Shown here: positions 25,817 through 32,610 of the stretch, in pieces
Layout: the number at the start of each line of letters is the position of its first letter
Position numbering within the stretch: position 1 is the stretch's first letter
IMG/VR virus record: IMGVR_UViG_3300009085_000043
Coordinates: 1 to 44,652 of that record
Direction: 5' to 3' (one strand)
Length of the DNA: 44,652 bases
Source: a virus
Made by a program: the position numbers and the translations under genes
The notes under the pieces: model-generated
Told to the model about the DNA's origin: nothing
The model's input: the letters and a program-made list of their open reading frames with translations, nothing else
Database searches by the model: none

Positions 25817-27147
25817 AGGTTATTCATACTCCAAACTGGGTTCGTCGCCCGTTTTATCTCGAGTTGTCGATCACTTCGATAAGATGTAAGCGCATATCGA
25901 AGAGCATCGTACTGGTGATCGTCCTGATCTGTGTTTACGTCCTCTGTATCTCCGTGACCAGAATCATTAAGCATAAGGTAGCGGAACGAATCGATAAACT
26001 CCTTGCAGTTCTTGAACACGATCAACCCTGGTCTGCCATCTGGTAGGTTTTCAAGCAACCTGTCTACTTTTCTCTTACCATTCAGCCGGCTATTATCAGC
26101 CCTTGTGAGGTACACACCTTCGTGCATGTACTCATTATCAGAACTTGAGACCACATCTGCCAGGTTTTTCGTGTTCCACATGGACGGATCAGCGTAAGTG
26201 GCGGCGATATTCTCCTGTGGAGGGGTCATGTCACGGATCAAGCGAGCCTGGTGACGATCAGTAAGCCTTGCTCTCTTGACTTCTCTGGTGATGTAGACTC
26301 TACCGGTCTCTGGTTCTTTGGCGATCCACAAACAAGCCATGGGTTTAGCGTATCCCCAGTCAATTCCTCGGAACTTTACCCAGTGATCTGGAATTTCGAA
26401 CGGTTCACAGGTGTGTTTATTGTCGTCCCACAAAGGAAACGCTTGTCCAGAGAACACTCCCCAGTCACCCTCTACCCAGGCTTTTCGTAGTCTTTCTGGC
26501 AAAGAGTTCAATTCTTCCCAATAAGAGTCGTTCAGGTAGTCGTTGTCGGACGGAAGGGCTTGTACAAAAGCAAACTCACCAGCACGATCCTCGAGTTCTT
26601 TCGGAAAAACTTTGTCGATCCAGTACTGTTTCACCCAAGGCATGCCGCCAGGGTTCGCTGTACCGAGGAGCCGTGGTTTCTTGACCCCAACAGACCGCAT
26701 AGAACCTCGGATAACGTCAAAGGTTTCTACAGGGACTTTCTCAATCTGGTCAATACCAACCGCTGCGAACTCCGCACCCATGTATTTATTCGGTTCGTCC
26801 AGGTTGCGGAGCAGGATCGCACCACCACCAAACTCTTCCTTAAGAAAGAAACCAAGACCGTCTGTTTGAGATTTTCTGACCTCGCCCAGCCACCTCGGAA
26901 ACTCAATATTGATCTTACTGATCTGCCGGTCTTGTAGTACCGGGTAACTTTCACACGCCAGCATGACACGGATATTCGACAGCCCAACCTTATAATATTC
27001 AATAAGGATTTGCAGGAGCCACCAGCGCAAAAGATAAGACTTCCCGCCACCTCTCGCCCCTCCATACAGAACGTACCTGTGCGTACGTAACGCCTCCAGG
27101 CACTCCATCTGTTTTATCGAGGGTCTGAAGAGATTAGACCAATTCAT
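25813..27147 (-). CDS. terL: Terminase large subunit
   Basis: 444 residues, the ATPase-nuclease motor of DNA packaging. Walker A GGARGGGKS (29-37), Walker B-like AAVGIDQIE (128-136), the coupling motif GTANPGG (162-168), and the nuclease start FRGIDWGYAKP (D263) with a later YADPSMW. Its ATG overlaps the small-subunit candidate by 14 bases. It cuts and threads DNA into the procapsid through the portal encoded next. Confidence 0.92.
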   Translation of the reverse strand: MNWSNLFRPSIKQMECLEALRTHRYVLYGGARGGGKSYLLRWWLLQILIEYYKVGLSNIRVMLACESYPVLQDRQISKINIEFPRWLGEVRKSQTDGLGFFLKEEFGGGAILLRNLDEPNKYMGAEFAAVGIDQIEKVPVETFDVIRGSMRSVGVKKPRLLGTANPGGMPWVKQYWIDKVFPKELEDRAGEFAFVQALPSDNDYLNDSYWEELNSLPERLRKAWVEGDWGVFSGQAFPLWDDNKHTCEPFEIPDHWVKFRGIDWGYAKPMACLWIAKEPETGRVYITREVKRARLTDRHQARLIRDMTPPQENIAATYADPSMWNTKNLADVVSSSDNEYMHEGVYLTRADNSRLNGKRKVDRLLENLPDGRPGLIVFKNCKEFIDSFRYLMLNDSGHGDTEDVNTDQDDHQYDALRYALTSYRSDRQLEIKRATNPVWSMNNL

Positions 27148-27520
27148 CTGTCACGTCAATCGGTTCTTCCGTGAGTTGATAATCGTCCTCAACCGTAGGA
27201 ATAGCGTCAAAGTGCAAAGTAGTCGCCTGTGTACCGTCAATCGGTTGAGTGGGGTTACCATCAATCCGGTTGTGCAGCCACTTGATAAGATCGATCCACG
27301 ACTCCGGGGAAAACTTAAAAACTACCCCGGTAATTAGTTCAACCTCACCCTTTGTAATGGCGCCCCGCACGTATTCTGCGACGAGTCTTTTTGTGGTAGT
27401 GGGTTCCCGTTCGGGAAAATCACGTACCTCTTCCATTACCTCGTTCAGAATATCAGTTAGGGTACTGCCTTTTTTGGGGCGTCCACGTGGATTTCCCGTA
27501 ACTCCTGGTTTGAAAGCCAT
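27134..27520 (-). CDS. Terminase small subunit candidate (DUF5681-like N terminus)
   Basis: 128 residues. MAFKPGVTGNPRGRPKKGST is the basic GNPKGRPKG motif of DUF5681-type proteins found before large terminases, followed by helices (LTDILNEVMEEVRDF, SWIDLIKWLHNRIDG) that could bind the packaging site. It overlaps the C-terminal 68 bases of the upstream gene in another frame, and overlaps terL by 14 bases. ATG 27520 has a GGAG site. Confidence 0.7.
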   Translation of the reverse strand: MAFKPGVTGNPRGRPKKGSTLTDILNEVMEEVRDFPEREPTTTKRLVAEYVRGAITKGEVELITGVVFKFSPESWIDLIKWLHNRIDGNPTQPIDGTQATTLHFDAIPTVEDDYQLTEEPIDVTDELV

Positions 27521-27869
27521 ATGATGGGTCTCCTGTCACCGTGATCTCGAGCGTTTCAAGCAAAACTGAACTGTTCGCCAAACTCACGGCATTTTCGGCG
27601 TTCCCTTTATCCATTTCAAAGACAAAGGTAATCCCGCCGCCAATAGTAGTTCTTATTTTCCAGATTGCAGCGATCAAGTCCAGTTTCAAATTCTTGTCGC
27701 CAACAACGTGGAACTTGCAAATAACACCCTGCTCCATGAACTCGATCAGTCGTGCCATTTGATTAGACTGACCAGGTACCATCAATATCTCTACCCTTGT
27801 CTTTTGTGATCTGGAAGAGATTTGTACGCCGCCGTCCTGAACAATGCCTTGTACAACAACCGAATCCAT
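27453..27869 (-). CDS. Hypothetical virion-region protein overlapping the terminase small gene
   Basis: 138 residues from ATG 27869. Beta-rich with VRI/VEI strands (TRVEILMVPGQSNQMARLIEF, GGGITFVFEMDKGNAENAV). The last 23 codons share DNA with the terminase small gene in a different frame. Not recognised; it may be a minor head protein. The 1-base overlap with its upstream neighbour implies coupling. Confidence 0.6.
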   Translation of the reverse strand: MDSVVVQGIVQDGGVQISSRSQKTRVEILMVPGQSNQMARLIEFMEQGVICKFHVVGDKNLKLDLIAAIWKIRTTIGGGITFVFEMDKGNAENAVSLANSSVLLETLEITVTGDPSYGFQTRSYGKSTWTPQKRQYPN

Positions 27870-28273
27870 TACGGAACCCTTATATAAAGAATTACGACGC
27901 CAACTTTTGAGTTGCCGGCATTTGCAATATTCAACCGCAACCTCGAGTTCAGGCACACACCAAGCACGCTTTCTAACTTCTGTTCCGTGTTCGCCGTATC
28001 CCTGTCAACGCCGGCGCCCATCAACACATCGTATCCATCATCGTCCAGAATGGTCACGTCGTAATTGTCAGTCGGCGCAGTAGCACCTGGGTCGGTAATC
28101 AACCTCGTCACAATACCTGTGTAGTACCCAGTGGTCTTATTAATCTCGCCAGCGGCAGTGGCGTCAGCAATCGCACCGCCTACAGAGTCGGTTGTCCAAG
28201 CCCACTTAATTTTCTTGATCTTGTACTCTTCGGCTTGATAACCTTCTGTAATTGCAACAACTTGTGCAGTCAT
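27869..28273 (-). CDS. Hypothetical structural-type protein
   Basis: 134 residues, GGAGGG site before ATG 28273. Beta-rich, Gly/Thr/Asp-rich (IADATAAGEINKTTGYYTGIV, DNYDVTILDDDGYDVLMGAGV) as in small capsid or decoration proteins. Not assigned to a family. Part of the packaging/head block. Confidence 0.6.
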   Translation of the reverse strand: MTAQVVAITEGYQAEEYKIKKIKWAWTTDSVGGAIADATAAGEINKTTGYYTGIVTRLITDPGATAPTDNYDVTILDDDGYDVLMGAGVDRDTANTEQKLESVLGVCLNSRLRLNIANAGNSKVGVVILYIRVP

Positions 28274-28465
28274 TTATCCCTCCAATCCGTACTTGGCACG
28301 AAGAGCCACGTAGTCCAGGAAGGTCAACTTGTTCTTTGCCGTCAACCAGTCGATGATCGGTAACTCTTCTTTTGGCTTGTTGCTGTCTATAATTTCAGCA
28401 ACATCGACGCCACTCACGATAACTTTTTCACTTTCTTCAACTACTTTCGGTTTTGCTCTTGGCAT
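28274..28465 (-). CDS. Small hypothetical protein
   Basis: 63 residues, AAGGAG site before ATG 28465. Charged N terminus (RAKPKVVEESEKV), then a helical end (LTFLDYVALRAKYGLEG). No family recognised. Co-directional with the structural genes, ends immediately before the start of the next gene. Confidence 0.6.
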   Translation of the reverse strand: MPRAKPKVVEESEKVIVSGVDVAEIIDSNKPKEELPIIDWLTAKNKLTFLDYVALRAKYGLEG

Positions 28466-28475
28466 AATATTCTCC

Positions 28476-29036
28476 TTATTTTGCCGATTGTTTAGGCTTT
28501 GAATAAGCCTTGTTGAGTAACTTGTTAACGTCTGCCGGTTTCCCAGACGACTTAACGGATGATTTCATGGCAGGGGGTTTTTGTGCGGAATAAGCCTTGT
28601 GCCAAATATCAGGAGTTTTACTCTTTACACCGCTAACATTGTAAGAGTTGTCCTCATATGACCTGATCTTCAATTTCGGGTTATTCAGTACACGAGCCTC
28701 GTTTTGCTCAATCTTCGCAGTATCCAGTTGTCCCTTATTGTATTCGGGACGACCTGGTTGCCCAGGGGCTTGCGTGCGAGCAACTTTCTTGTCCTGCGCA
28801 TTGTTCCCGTTGGCATGACGAAACTTCGCAACCCATTCTTTGTACGGGCGAAGTTTCATCTGTTTCTGCTTTCCCCATACACCAACGACGCCAGACGCAG
28901 GTTTATCGCTTGTTTCAGCGCTGTTCACCTTCGCACGCCTCTTGATGTATTTCTCCATGTTTTCCCGCTCGCCAGGCGCATAAGCACCGGCGTTCTTTGT
29001 CTTATTGCGTGATCCCTTTTTACCGATTTGCGGCAT
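28476..29036 (-). CDS. Basic, largely disordered protein at the head of the structural operon
   Basis: 186 residues from ATG 29036 (GGGAGGGAA upstream). Rich in Lys, Asn, Gln and Ser without clear hydrophobic core; short helices only (EKYIKRRAKVN, PYKEWVAKFRHANG). Positive charge suggests nucleic acid or capsid-interior binding. Function unknown. Confidence 0.6.
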   Translation of the reverse strand: MPQIGKKGSRNKTKNAGAYAPGERENMEKYIKRRAKVNSAETSDKPASGVVGVWGKQKQMKLRPYKEWVAKFRHANGNNAQDKKVARTQAPGQPGRPEYNKGQLDTAKIEQNEARVLNNPKLKIRSYEDNSYNVSGVKSKTPDIWHKAYSAQKPPAMKSSVKSSGKPADVNKLLNKAYSKPKQSAK

Positions 29037-29046
29037 AATTCCCTCC

Positions 29047-29235
29047 CTACATTCCAGGCATAGGAGGCTGTCCACCAGCCCCACGCATCTGCTCGATCAT
29101 AGCAGCCTCTTCAGGCGTGACTTCCATGGTTATCATTCCACCAGGTTGTCCACCCATCTGTGCCTCTGGGGGTAACCCTACAGGTTGACCCATAGGCGGT
29201 AAGCCCTGTTCAAACAACGCATTTATATCACTCAT
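29047..29235 (-). CDS. Small Pro/Gly/Met-rich protein, first gene of structural operon
   Basis: 62 residues, GAGGAG site before ATG 29235. Composition PPMGQPVGLPPEAQMGGQPG with one helix (TPEEAAMIEQMRGAG). It resembles the disordered tails that accompany portal proteins. First gene after the late promoter at 29342 and its structured leader. Confidence 0.6.
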   Translation of the reverse strand: MSDINALFEQGLPPMGQPVGLPPEAQMGGQPGGMITMEVTPEEAAMIEQMRGAGGQPPMPGM

Positions 29236-29256
29236 ATTCTCTCCTCTTATTGGAAT

Positions 29257-29330
29257 GAGCGCCAGGGGGGAATCTCACCTCTCTCTCCCAGCCGTCAACA
29301 CAGACTATACCTGCCTATGACAGTTGGCGC
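29257..29330 (-). promoter_or_regulatory. Structured 5' leader of the structural operon
   Basis: The untranslated leader between the start site near 29335 and ATG 29235 is closed by GCGCCA (29259-29264) pairing with TGGCGC (29325-29330), enclosing about 60 bases. Purine-rich tracts inside could form further stems. It may control translation of the first gene or RNA stability. Seen as sequence; function inferred. Confidence 0.45.
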
Positions 29331-29341
29331 CTTACACAAAC

Positions 29342-29388
29342 ATTATACCATATTGTTTCTTCCTATTATTCACCCAATTGTTTCTTCC
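29342..29388 (-). promoter_or_regulatory. Late promoter of the structural operon, extended -10 with two AGAAACAAT boxes
   Basis: Minus strand: TGGTATAAT (29350-29342) with AGAAACAAT (29360-29352) four bases upstream of TATAAT, and a second GGAAGAAACAAT (29388-29377) 25 bases away. No TTGACA-like -35. Transcription would start near 29335 and read the whole terminase-to-lysis block. The shared box with the capsid promoter suggests a common activator. Confidence 0.65.
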
Positions 29389-29488
29389 GATAATTGTTTT
29401 AGGAATTTTGTAGCCCAGTTGCCGGAAACCATTTAGCAATTTTTGCCGGGCGATTTCGGACGGGTATCACACTGTAATACGCTGGTCA

Positions 29489-29544
29489 CTCGAGGGGGTC
29501 TGGTCGGCACGTGCAGCCGCCCGCCCCCACGAGTTTTTCTTTTT
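29489..29544 (+). terminator. Large plus-strand intrinsic terminator in the control region
   Basis: CTCGAGGGGG (29489-29498) pairs with CCCCCACGAG (29524-29533) with a single A/A mismatch; the 25-base interior holds a smaller GGC/GCC stem. T5-C-T5 follows directly (29534-29544). It is a strong terminator on the plus strand, but no plus gene lies upstream, so it either ends a short RNA or insulates the downstream promoter. Confidence 0.75.
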
Positions 29545-29836
29545 GTTGCGATAGTCTGAACCCTGGCGGCTGCTATGATATGAGATCATAGATCATATGA
29601 TTATTAATACCGATTACATTTAATAATCGGAACCTATTCTATAACCTGGATCAAGGCTCATAACCTGGGAACCTGGGATGATACAATCATACAATTATAA
29701 AATCACCTGGGATAATTCGGTGATTGTTTATTCGAATTGCATACCCTGGAGGATATAATCCCGGGATCATAAAATAGGATCATCCCAGGATCATAACCCG
29801 GAACCCGTGTTAACCTTACAGTAACCTTACAACTAC
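29545..29836. other. Non-coding control stretch with many small palindromes
   Basis: About 290 bases with no gene. It holds inverted repeats CCGATTA/TAATCGG (29610-29630) and AATCACC/GGTGATT (29701-29725), the palindrome ATCCCGGGAT near 29759, a direct repeat ATCCCRGGATCATAA (near 29759 and 29785), and dense GATC and CCWGG sites. It ends in two AACCTTACA copies upstream of the plus promoter. Confidence 0.55.
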
Positions 29837-29864
29837 TTGTAATCAGCCTTATATCGTATATACT
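29837..29864 (+). promoter_or_regulatory. Promoter of the right plus operon with TTACAA/TTGTAA operator
   Basis: TTGTAA (29837-29842), 16-base spacer, TATACT (29859-29864). The -35 is one half of TTACAA-ctac-TTGTAA (29827-29842). A second site of the same sequence family lies at 30771-30792 in front of the next gene group, which suggests one repressor controls both. Start near 29871, then GGAGG at 29873 and ATG 29886. Confidence 0.6.
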
Positions 29865-29885
29865 GATTAGTGGAGGTTAATATAT

Positions 29886-29963
29886 ATGAATGATTATTGT
29901 CTTATGCCGGGTACACGCCGGCGCCGTCTCAAGTTTATTATCCTGGAGGATAAAATCAAATGA
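29886..29963 (+). CDS. 25-residue basic leader-like peptide
   Basis: GGAGG stands seven bases before ATG 29886. The peptide holds TRRRRLKF and ends in an ATGA overlap with the next gene. It could be a leader peptide that couples translation, or a real small protein. Length is too short for similarity arguments. Confidence 0.45.
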   Translation: MNDYCLMPGTRRRRLKFIILEDKIK

Positions 29964-30274
29964 TAGAATTATCGAACGTGGTTAAATTGTCTCATTGTGT
30001 TAAAATCCTGGTACCATCCCGGAACCTGGAGGATGTAAAATCATATGCGGCAGAATTATCCCGGGTATATGGAGGATGTACAATTTATCCTGGGATCAAT
30101 GGAACCTGGGTTAATGACCTGGGTGAATTGATCGATGATCCTATAATTATCCTGGAGTCGTATTATCAGGATCAATCAATAGATCATGCTATTGAAATAG
30201 CAGCAACGATAAAAACAGAATTTAATCAGGATGCCGTTTCACTGATTAACGATAATTCACTATATTTAATATAA
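29960..30274 (+). CDS. Conserved small phage protein with GGxT motif
   Basis: 104 residues. SHCVKILVPSRNLEDVKSYA, RVYGGCTIYPGINGTWV, and a final QDAVSLIND form the pattern of a small phage family (with GGxT-x3-G-x-W) I know only as hypothetical; DUF3574-like proteins look similar. Translationally coupled to the leader peptide; an internal CTGGAGG box at 30025 is part of the coding sequence. Confidence 0.65.
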   Translation: MIELSNVVKLSHCVKILVPSRNLEDVKSYAAELSRVYGGCTIYPGINGTWVNDLGELIDDPIIILESYYQDQSIDHAIEIAATIKTEFNQDAVSLINDNSLYLI

Positions 30275-30288
30275 TCCTGGAGGATAAA

Positions 30289-30483
30289 ATGAATCAATCA
30301 TTCACTACATTAAAGGAATTGCATACACGTATACTGGAGGATAAAAAACGGGATATTGAATTGCAACGTCAACGCAAACTCAAGGAATTAACCCGGGATC
30401 ATGGTGATTTTCTGGATCAATGGATTAATGACCATCCCGGTTATACCATCCCGGTTAACTTTCTCAAGAAAGTAAAATCATAA
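30289..30483 (+). CDS. Small charged helical protein
   Basis: 64 residues, GGAGGA before ATG 30289. Lys/Arg/Glu-rich helix ILEDKKRDIELQRQRKLKEL (residues 15-34), then FLDQWINDHPGYTIPVNFL. No family recognised. Last clear gene before the repeat-rich segment 30484-30837. Confidence 0.6.
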   Translation: MNQSFTTLKELHTRILEDKKRDIELQRQRKLKELTRDHGDFLDQWINDHPGYTIPVNFLKKVKS

Positions 30484-30523
30484 TAACCTGGAGGATCGTA
30501 TTTTAATGATCCTGGAGGATCGT

Positions 30524-30553
30524 ATAATACCCATGTTAATGCATGGGTATTAT
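30524..30553 (+). repeat. 12-bp perfect hairpin
   Basis: ATAATACCCATG (30524-30535) and its exact complement (30542-30553), loop of six. It begins three bases after a CTGGAGGAT box, so the stem could hide or expose it. No T run follows, so it is not an ordinary terminator. Confidence 0.65.
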
Positions 30554-30661
30554 GCTTTAATGAACTTGTACGGAACCCTGGAGGATCGTAACCCTGGAGG
30601 TTCGTATAGCCGGGCGCGATCGCTGCCCTGGAGGAACCCGGCAGCCTGGGGATCGACGGCA

Positions 30662-30688
30662 GGGAGGGGAGGGAGGGGAGGGAGGGGA
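30662..30688 (+). repeat. Three 9-base repeats of GGGAGGGGA, G-quadruplex-like
   Basis: GGGAGGGGA repeats at 30662, 30671 and 30680 give six runs of three or four G separated by single A. One-base loops are the classical condition for a very stable parallel quadruplex, in RNA of the operon and in the plus DNA strand. GC-rich flanks (CGGCAG, GAGCCGC) follow. A replication slippage origin is possible. Confidence 0.65.
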
Positions 30689-30770
30689 GCCGCTGCAGCC
30701 TGGGAGCCGCTCATATATGTATTATTATCACCATGGTATTTAACGGTTTTCAATAATCAAATGGATTCCA

Positions 30771-30812
30771 GACCTTACAATTTTGTAAGGTCGATTGACC
30801 CTATTTTATGCT
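30771..30812 (+). promoter_or_regulatory. Operator and promoter before the main plus operon
   Basis: GACCTTACAA (30771-30780), two bases, TTGTAAGGTC (30783-30792): a perfect 10-bp inverted repeat. Its right half offers TTGTAA as -35 with TATGCT (30807-30812) 18 bases away. The same TTACAA/TTGTAA design overlaps the promoter at 29837. The operator position over the -35 fits repression. TTGACC at 30795 lacks a -10 at proper distance. Confidence 0.55.
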
Positions 30813-30837
30813 AATATGAACCTGGAGGTTAAATTAT

Positions 30838-31425
30838 ATGAATAACATATTGCATGCTTTCAAGATCGCTACTGATGACCAGATCGCCCGGGGTCTTAAA
30901 TGGTACCTTAACGCCCGTGATTGGGCAGCATGGGCAGCGGGTGAGTATAACACCTCCCCCGTTATTGTCGCCGGCATGATCGCCGCCTTGAGTCCTCGGA
31001 ACCGCTGGGAGTGGAGCCTACAGGATGTTATCAGGATATTAAATAAGATCGCCGCCGGGGATGATCCCACTACTGCGAAGAGTCATACATTTAATTCAAA
31101 TAAACTCAAGGCAATTGCAATTGCGCAGGGTCACCAGGGATTAATTACCGCCCAAAAAACAAGCGCCTTTTGTGACAATATCGTTAATCCTGGATCAAGG
31201 CGGGTCACCGTTGACGTGTGGGCTTGGAGGGTCTACACCGGCGAATATAACGCCCGCCCGATTGCAGTACGGGGTAAATTGTACGATATGATCGAAGAAA
31301 AATACCAGGCTGCAGCGGATCATGTGGGATTAAAACCCTATGAATTACAGGCTGTAACCTGGGGGGTCGCCAGGGATACCGGCGCCCGGTTTAATGAGTC
31401 AATACCGACTCACACCAATTATTAG
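30838..31425 (+). CDS. Conserved phage protein of the DUF7178 type, HhH-like
   Basis: 195 residues, GGAGG site before ATG 30838. Conserved stretches IAALSPRNRWEWSLQDVIRI, NKLKAIAI, KTSAFCDNI, VTVDVWAWRVYTGEY and ELQAVTWGVARDTG recall a family common in actinobacterial phages (as I recall, DUF7178), whose helical pattern resembles helix-hairpin-helix DNA glycosylases. DNA interaction is plausible, enzyme activity unproven. First large gene of the right plus operon. Confidence 0.65.
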   Translation: MNNILHAFKIATDDQIARGLKWYLNARDWAAWAAGEYNTSPVIVAGMIAALSPRNRWEWSLQDVIRILNKIAAGDDPTTAKSHTFNSNKLKAIAIAQGHQGLITAQKTSAFCDNIVNPGSRRVTVDVWAWRVYTGEYNARPIAVRGKLYDMIEEKYQAAADHVGLKPYELQAVTWGVARDTGARFNESIPTHTNY

Positions 31426-31447
31426 ATTGTAGAAAGGAGGTTCTATA

Positions 31448-31732
31448 ATGGGATACTCTCAAACCATGGGTTTTGCTGAACTTGTACAGGAGGGCAGCGT
31501 ACAATTACGGGCTGCCGTTGAGTACCAATTGACCGCCAACCACTACCCGCCGGTACCCAGGTCGATGATCGCCCCGTGCCTTATGGCAATTCATGCATGC
31601 AACGAGGGGAATTATAACGCCCAGATCGAACTGCCCGACGGGATCACCTGGAGGGGTCAGACCACGGCGCCCGCCGCCCAGATCGTTGAGGGTCACCACC
31701 TGGAGCCGTTTTGTGACCAGGACGAGGATTAA
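31448..31732 (+). CDS. Small hypothetical protein
   Basis: 94 residues, AAAGGAGG before ATG 31448. Helical N terminus (FAELVQEGSVQLRAAVEYQL), then APCLMAIHACNEGNYNAQIEL and an acidic end DQDED. A known function is not visible. Stop precedes the next start by one base. Confidence 0.6.
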   Translation: MGYSQTMGFAELVQEGSVQLRAAVEYQLTANHYPPVPRSMIAPCLMAIHACNEGNYNAQIELPDGITWRGQTTAPAAQIVEGHHLEPFCDQDED

Positions 31733-31733
31733 C

Positions 31734-31964
31734 ATGCCCAGACCGATTAACGAGATCGCCGCCGAGATCAGGCAGGATTGGCGCCCGGTGAATTATGCCG
31801 CCGTGCCATACCTGCAAGCCATGGGCAGCCTGGGAACCATTAACGACAATTACGGGCTGGATCGTGCCGACAATATCATTATGTATTTTCTCTGTAATGC
31901 TGGCACCTGGCGGGGCGAGACCGCCCGGAGGATTAAGGCTGAATTGAAAGCCTTAATAAAGTAG
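31734..31964 (+). CDS. Small helical protein
   Basis: 76 residues from ATG 31734, with GAGGA directly upstream; an upstream extension of the frame overlaps the previous gene without a site. NEIAAEIRQDWRPVNYAAVPYL, then NIIMYFLCNAGTWRGETARR. Composition and size fit a conserved phage small protein; function unknown. Confidence 0.6.
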   Translation: MPRPINEIAAEIRQDWRPVNYAAVPYLQAMGSLGTINDNYGLDRADNIIMYFLCNAGTWRGETARRIKAELKALIK

Positions 31965-31970
31965 TATAGC

Positions 31971-31994
31971 GGGGGAGGGTTAATCCCCTCCCCC
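31971..31994 (+). repeat. GC-rich hairpin between small genes
   Basis: GGGGGAGGG (31971-31979) pairs with CCCTCCCCC (31986-31994), loop of six; no T tract, so an RNA-stability or processing element is more likely than a terminator. It resembles the stem after the capsid genes at 13815-13838, whose loop also holds TTA. Confidence 0.6.
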
Positions 31995-32011
31995 AGAGAG
32001 GAGCATATATA

Positions 32012-32293
32012 ATGCCACAATTACCAGAGATCAAGAATTATGGGGATTACAGCAGCGATAATTATGGCGCCCACACCTTACGGGTTGACCTGGGCGAGAT
32101 TGAATTATGGTACTCATACCAAACAATCGTTGCGTACCGGGACGCCCAGGACGGGCTGACTATATCGGAAAACATCTGGGGCACCACTACCGGAAAACAT
32201 CTTAACTGGATCAATTCGGATCATTCCCGGCGCCTGGATCATAGCGAATTTTCAAAGAGATTGGCTGCTGCCCTGCAGCGGCACATCATATAA
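32012..32293 (+). CDS. Conserved phage small protein, DUF8033-like
   Basis: 93 residues, GAGGAG before ATG 32012. VDLGEIELWYSYQTIVAYRD, then ISENIWGTTTGKHLNWI and EFSKRLAAALQR match a phage family (DUF8033 as I recall) frequent in actinobacterial phages, function unknown. It lies between a hairpin and a zinc-ribbon gene. Confidence 0.65.
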   Translation: MPQLPEIKNYGDYSSDNYGAHTLRVDLGEIELWYSYQTIVAYRDAQDGLTISENIWGTTTGKHLNWINSDHSRRLDHSEFSKRLAAALQRHII

Positions 32294-32347
32294 TCAAACA
32301 GATAATTTAATACGGGGTGCGCATGTTACACGCACAGGAGGATTAAA

Positions 32348-32608
32348 ATGGCAAAGATTTTCAATAGTAGATTTTTCGAGATCACCCCAGACCCCGGCAT
32401 GGATATAATGGACAAGCCGATCCAGTTTTACATCAACCAGGAGCGGGACGGGGACGCCGTTTGTACATACTGCGGCACCCCCGCCCTCCAAGGGGAACAG
32501 ATCGCCTTTGATCCGGTACTGGATAGTGTGTACTGCACCAAAAAATGCCGGGATCAACACCTGGTATTTGAGCCTGGACTACTCAAGTTATACGAACAGG
32601 AGGAATAA
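32348..32608 (+). CDS. Zinc-ribbon-like small protein
   Basis: 86 residues, GGAGG before ATG 32348. CTYC (residues 39-42) and CTKKC (63-67) form a plausible four-cysteine site. N-terminal part beta-rich. Probably a small metal-binding regulator or adaptor. Function unknown. Confidence 0.65.
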   Translation: MAKIFNSRFFEITPDPGMDIMDKPIQFYINQERDGDAVCTYCGTPALQGEQIAFDPVLDSVYCTKKCRDQHLVFEPGLLKLYEQEE

Positions 32609-32610
32609 TT

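Larger units (their letters stand above)
30484..30837 (+). other. Non-coding segment with repeated CTGGAGG boxes
   Basis: 354 bases. CTGGAGGATCGTA or close variants occur at about 30487, 30512, 30577 and 30590, with a further CTGGAGGAA near 30623, most without a start codon at the right distance. A reading frame of 102 codons crosses the region but includes a hairpin, a G tract and an operator, so I do not call it a gene. The segment also holds the stem at 30524-30553 and the promoter at 30783-30812. Confidence 0.55.

Noticed and set aside
30506-30814. 102-codon plus frame with GRGGRGGRG repeats
   Set aside because: It is built on the G-rich tract, hairpin and operator sequences and runs through the promoter of the next gene; composition is unlike its neighbours, so I treat the segment as non-coding.
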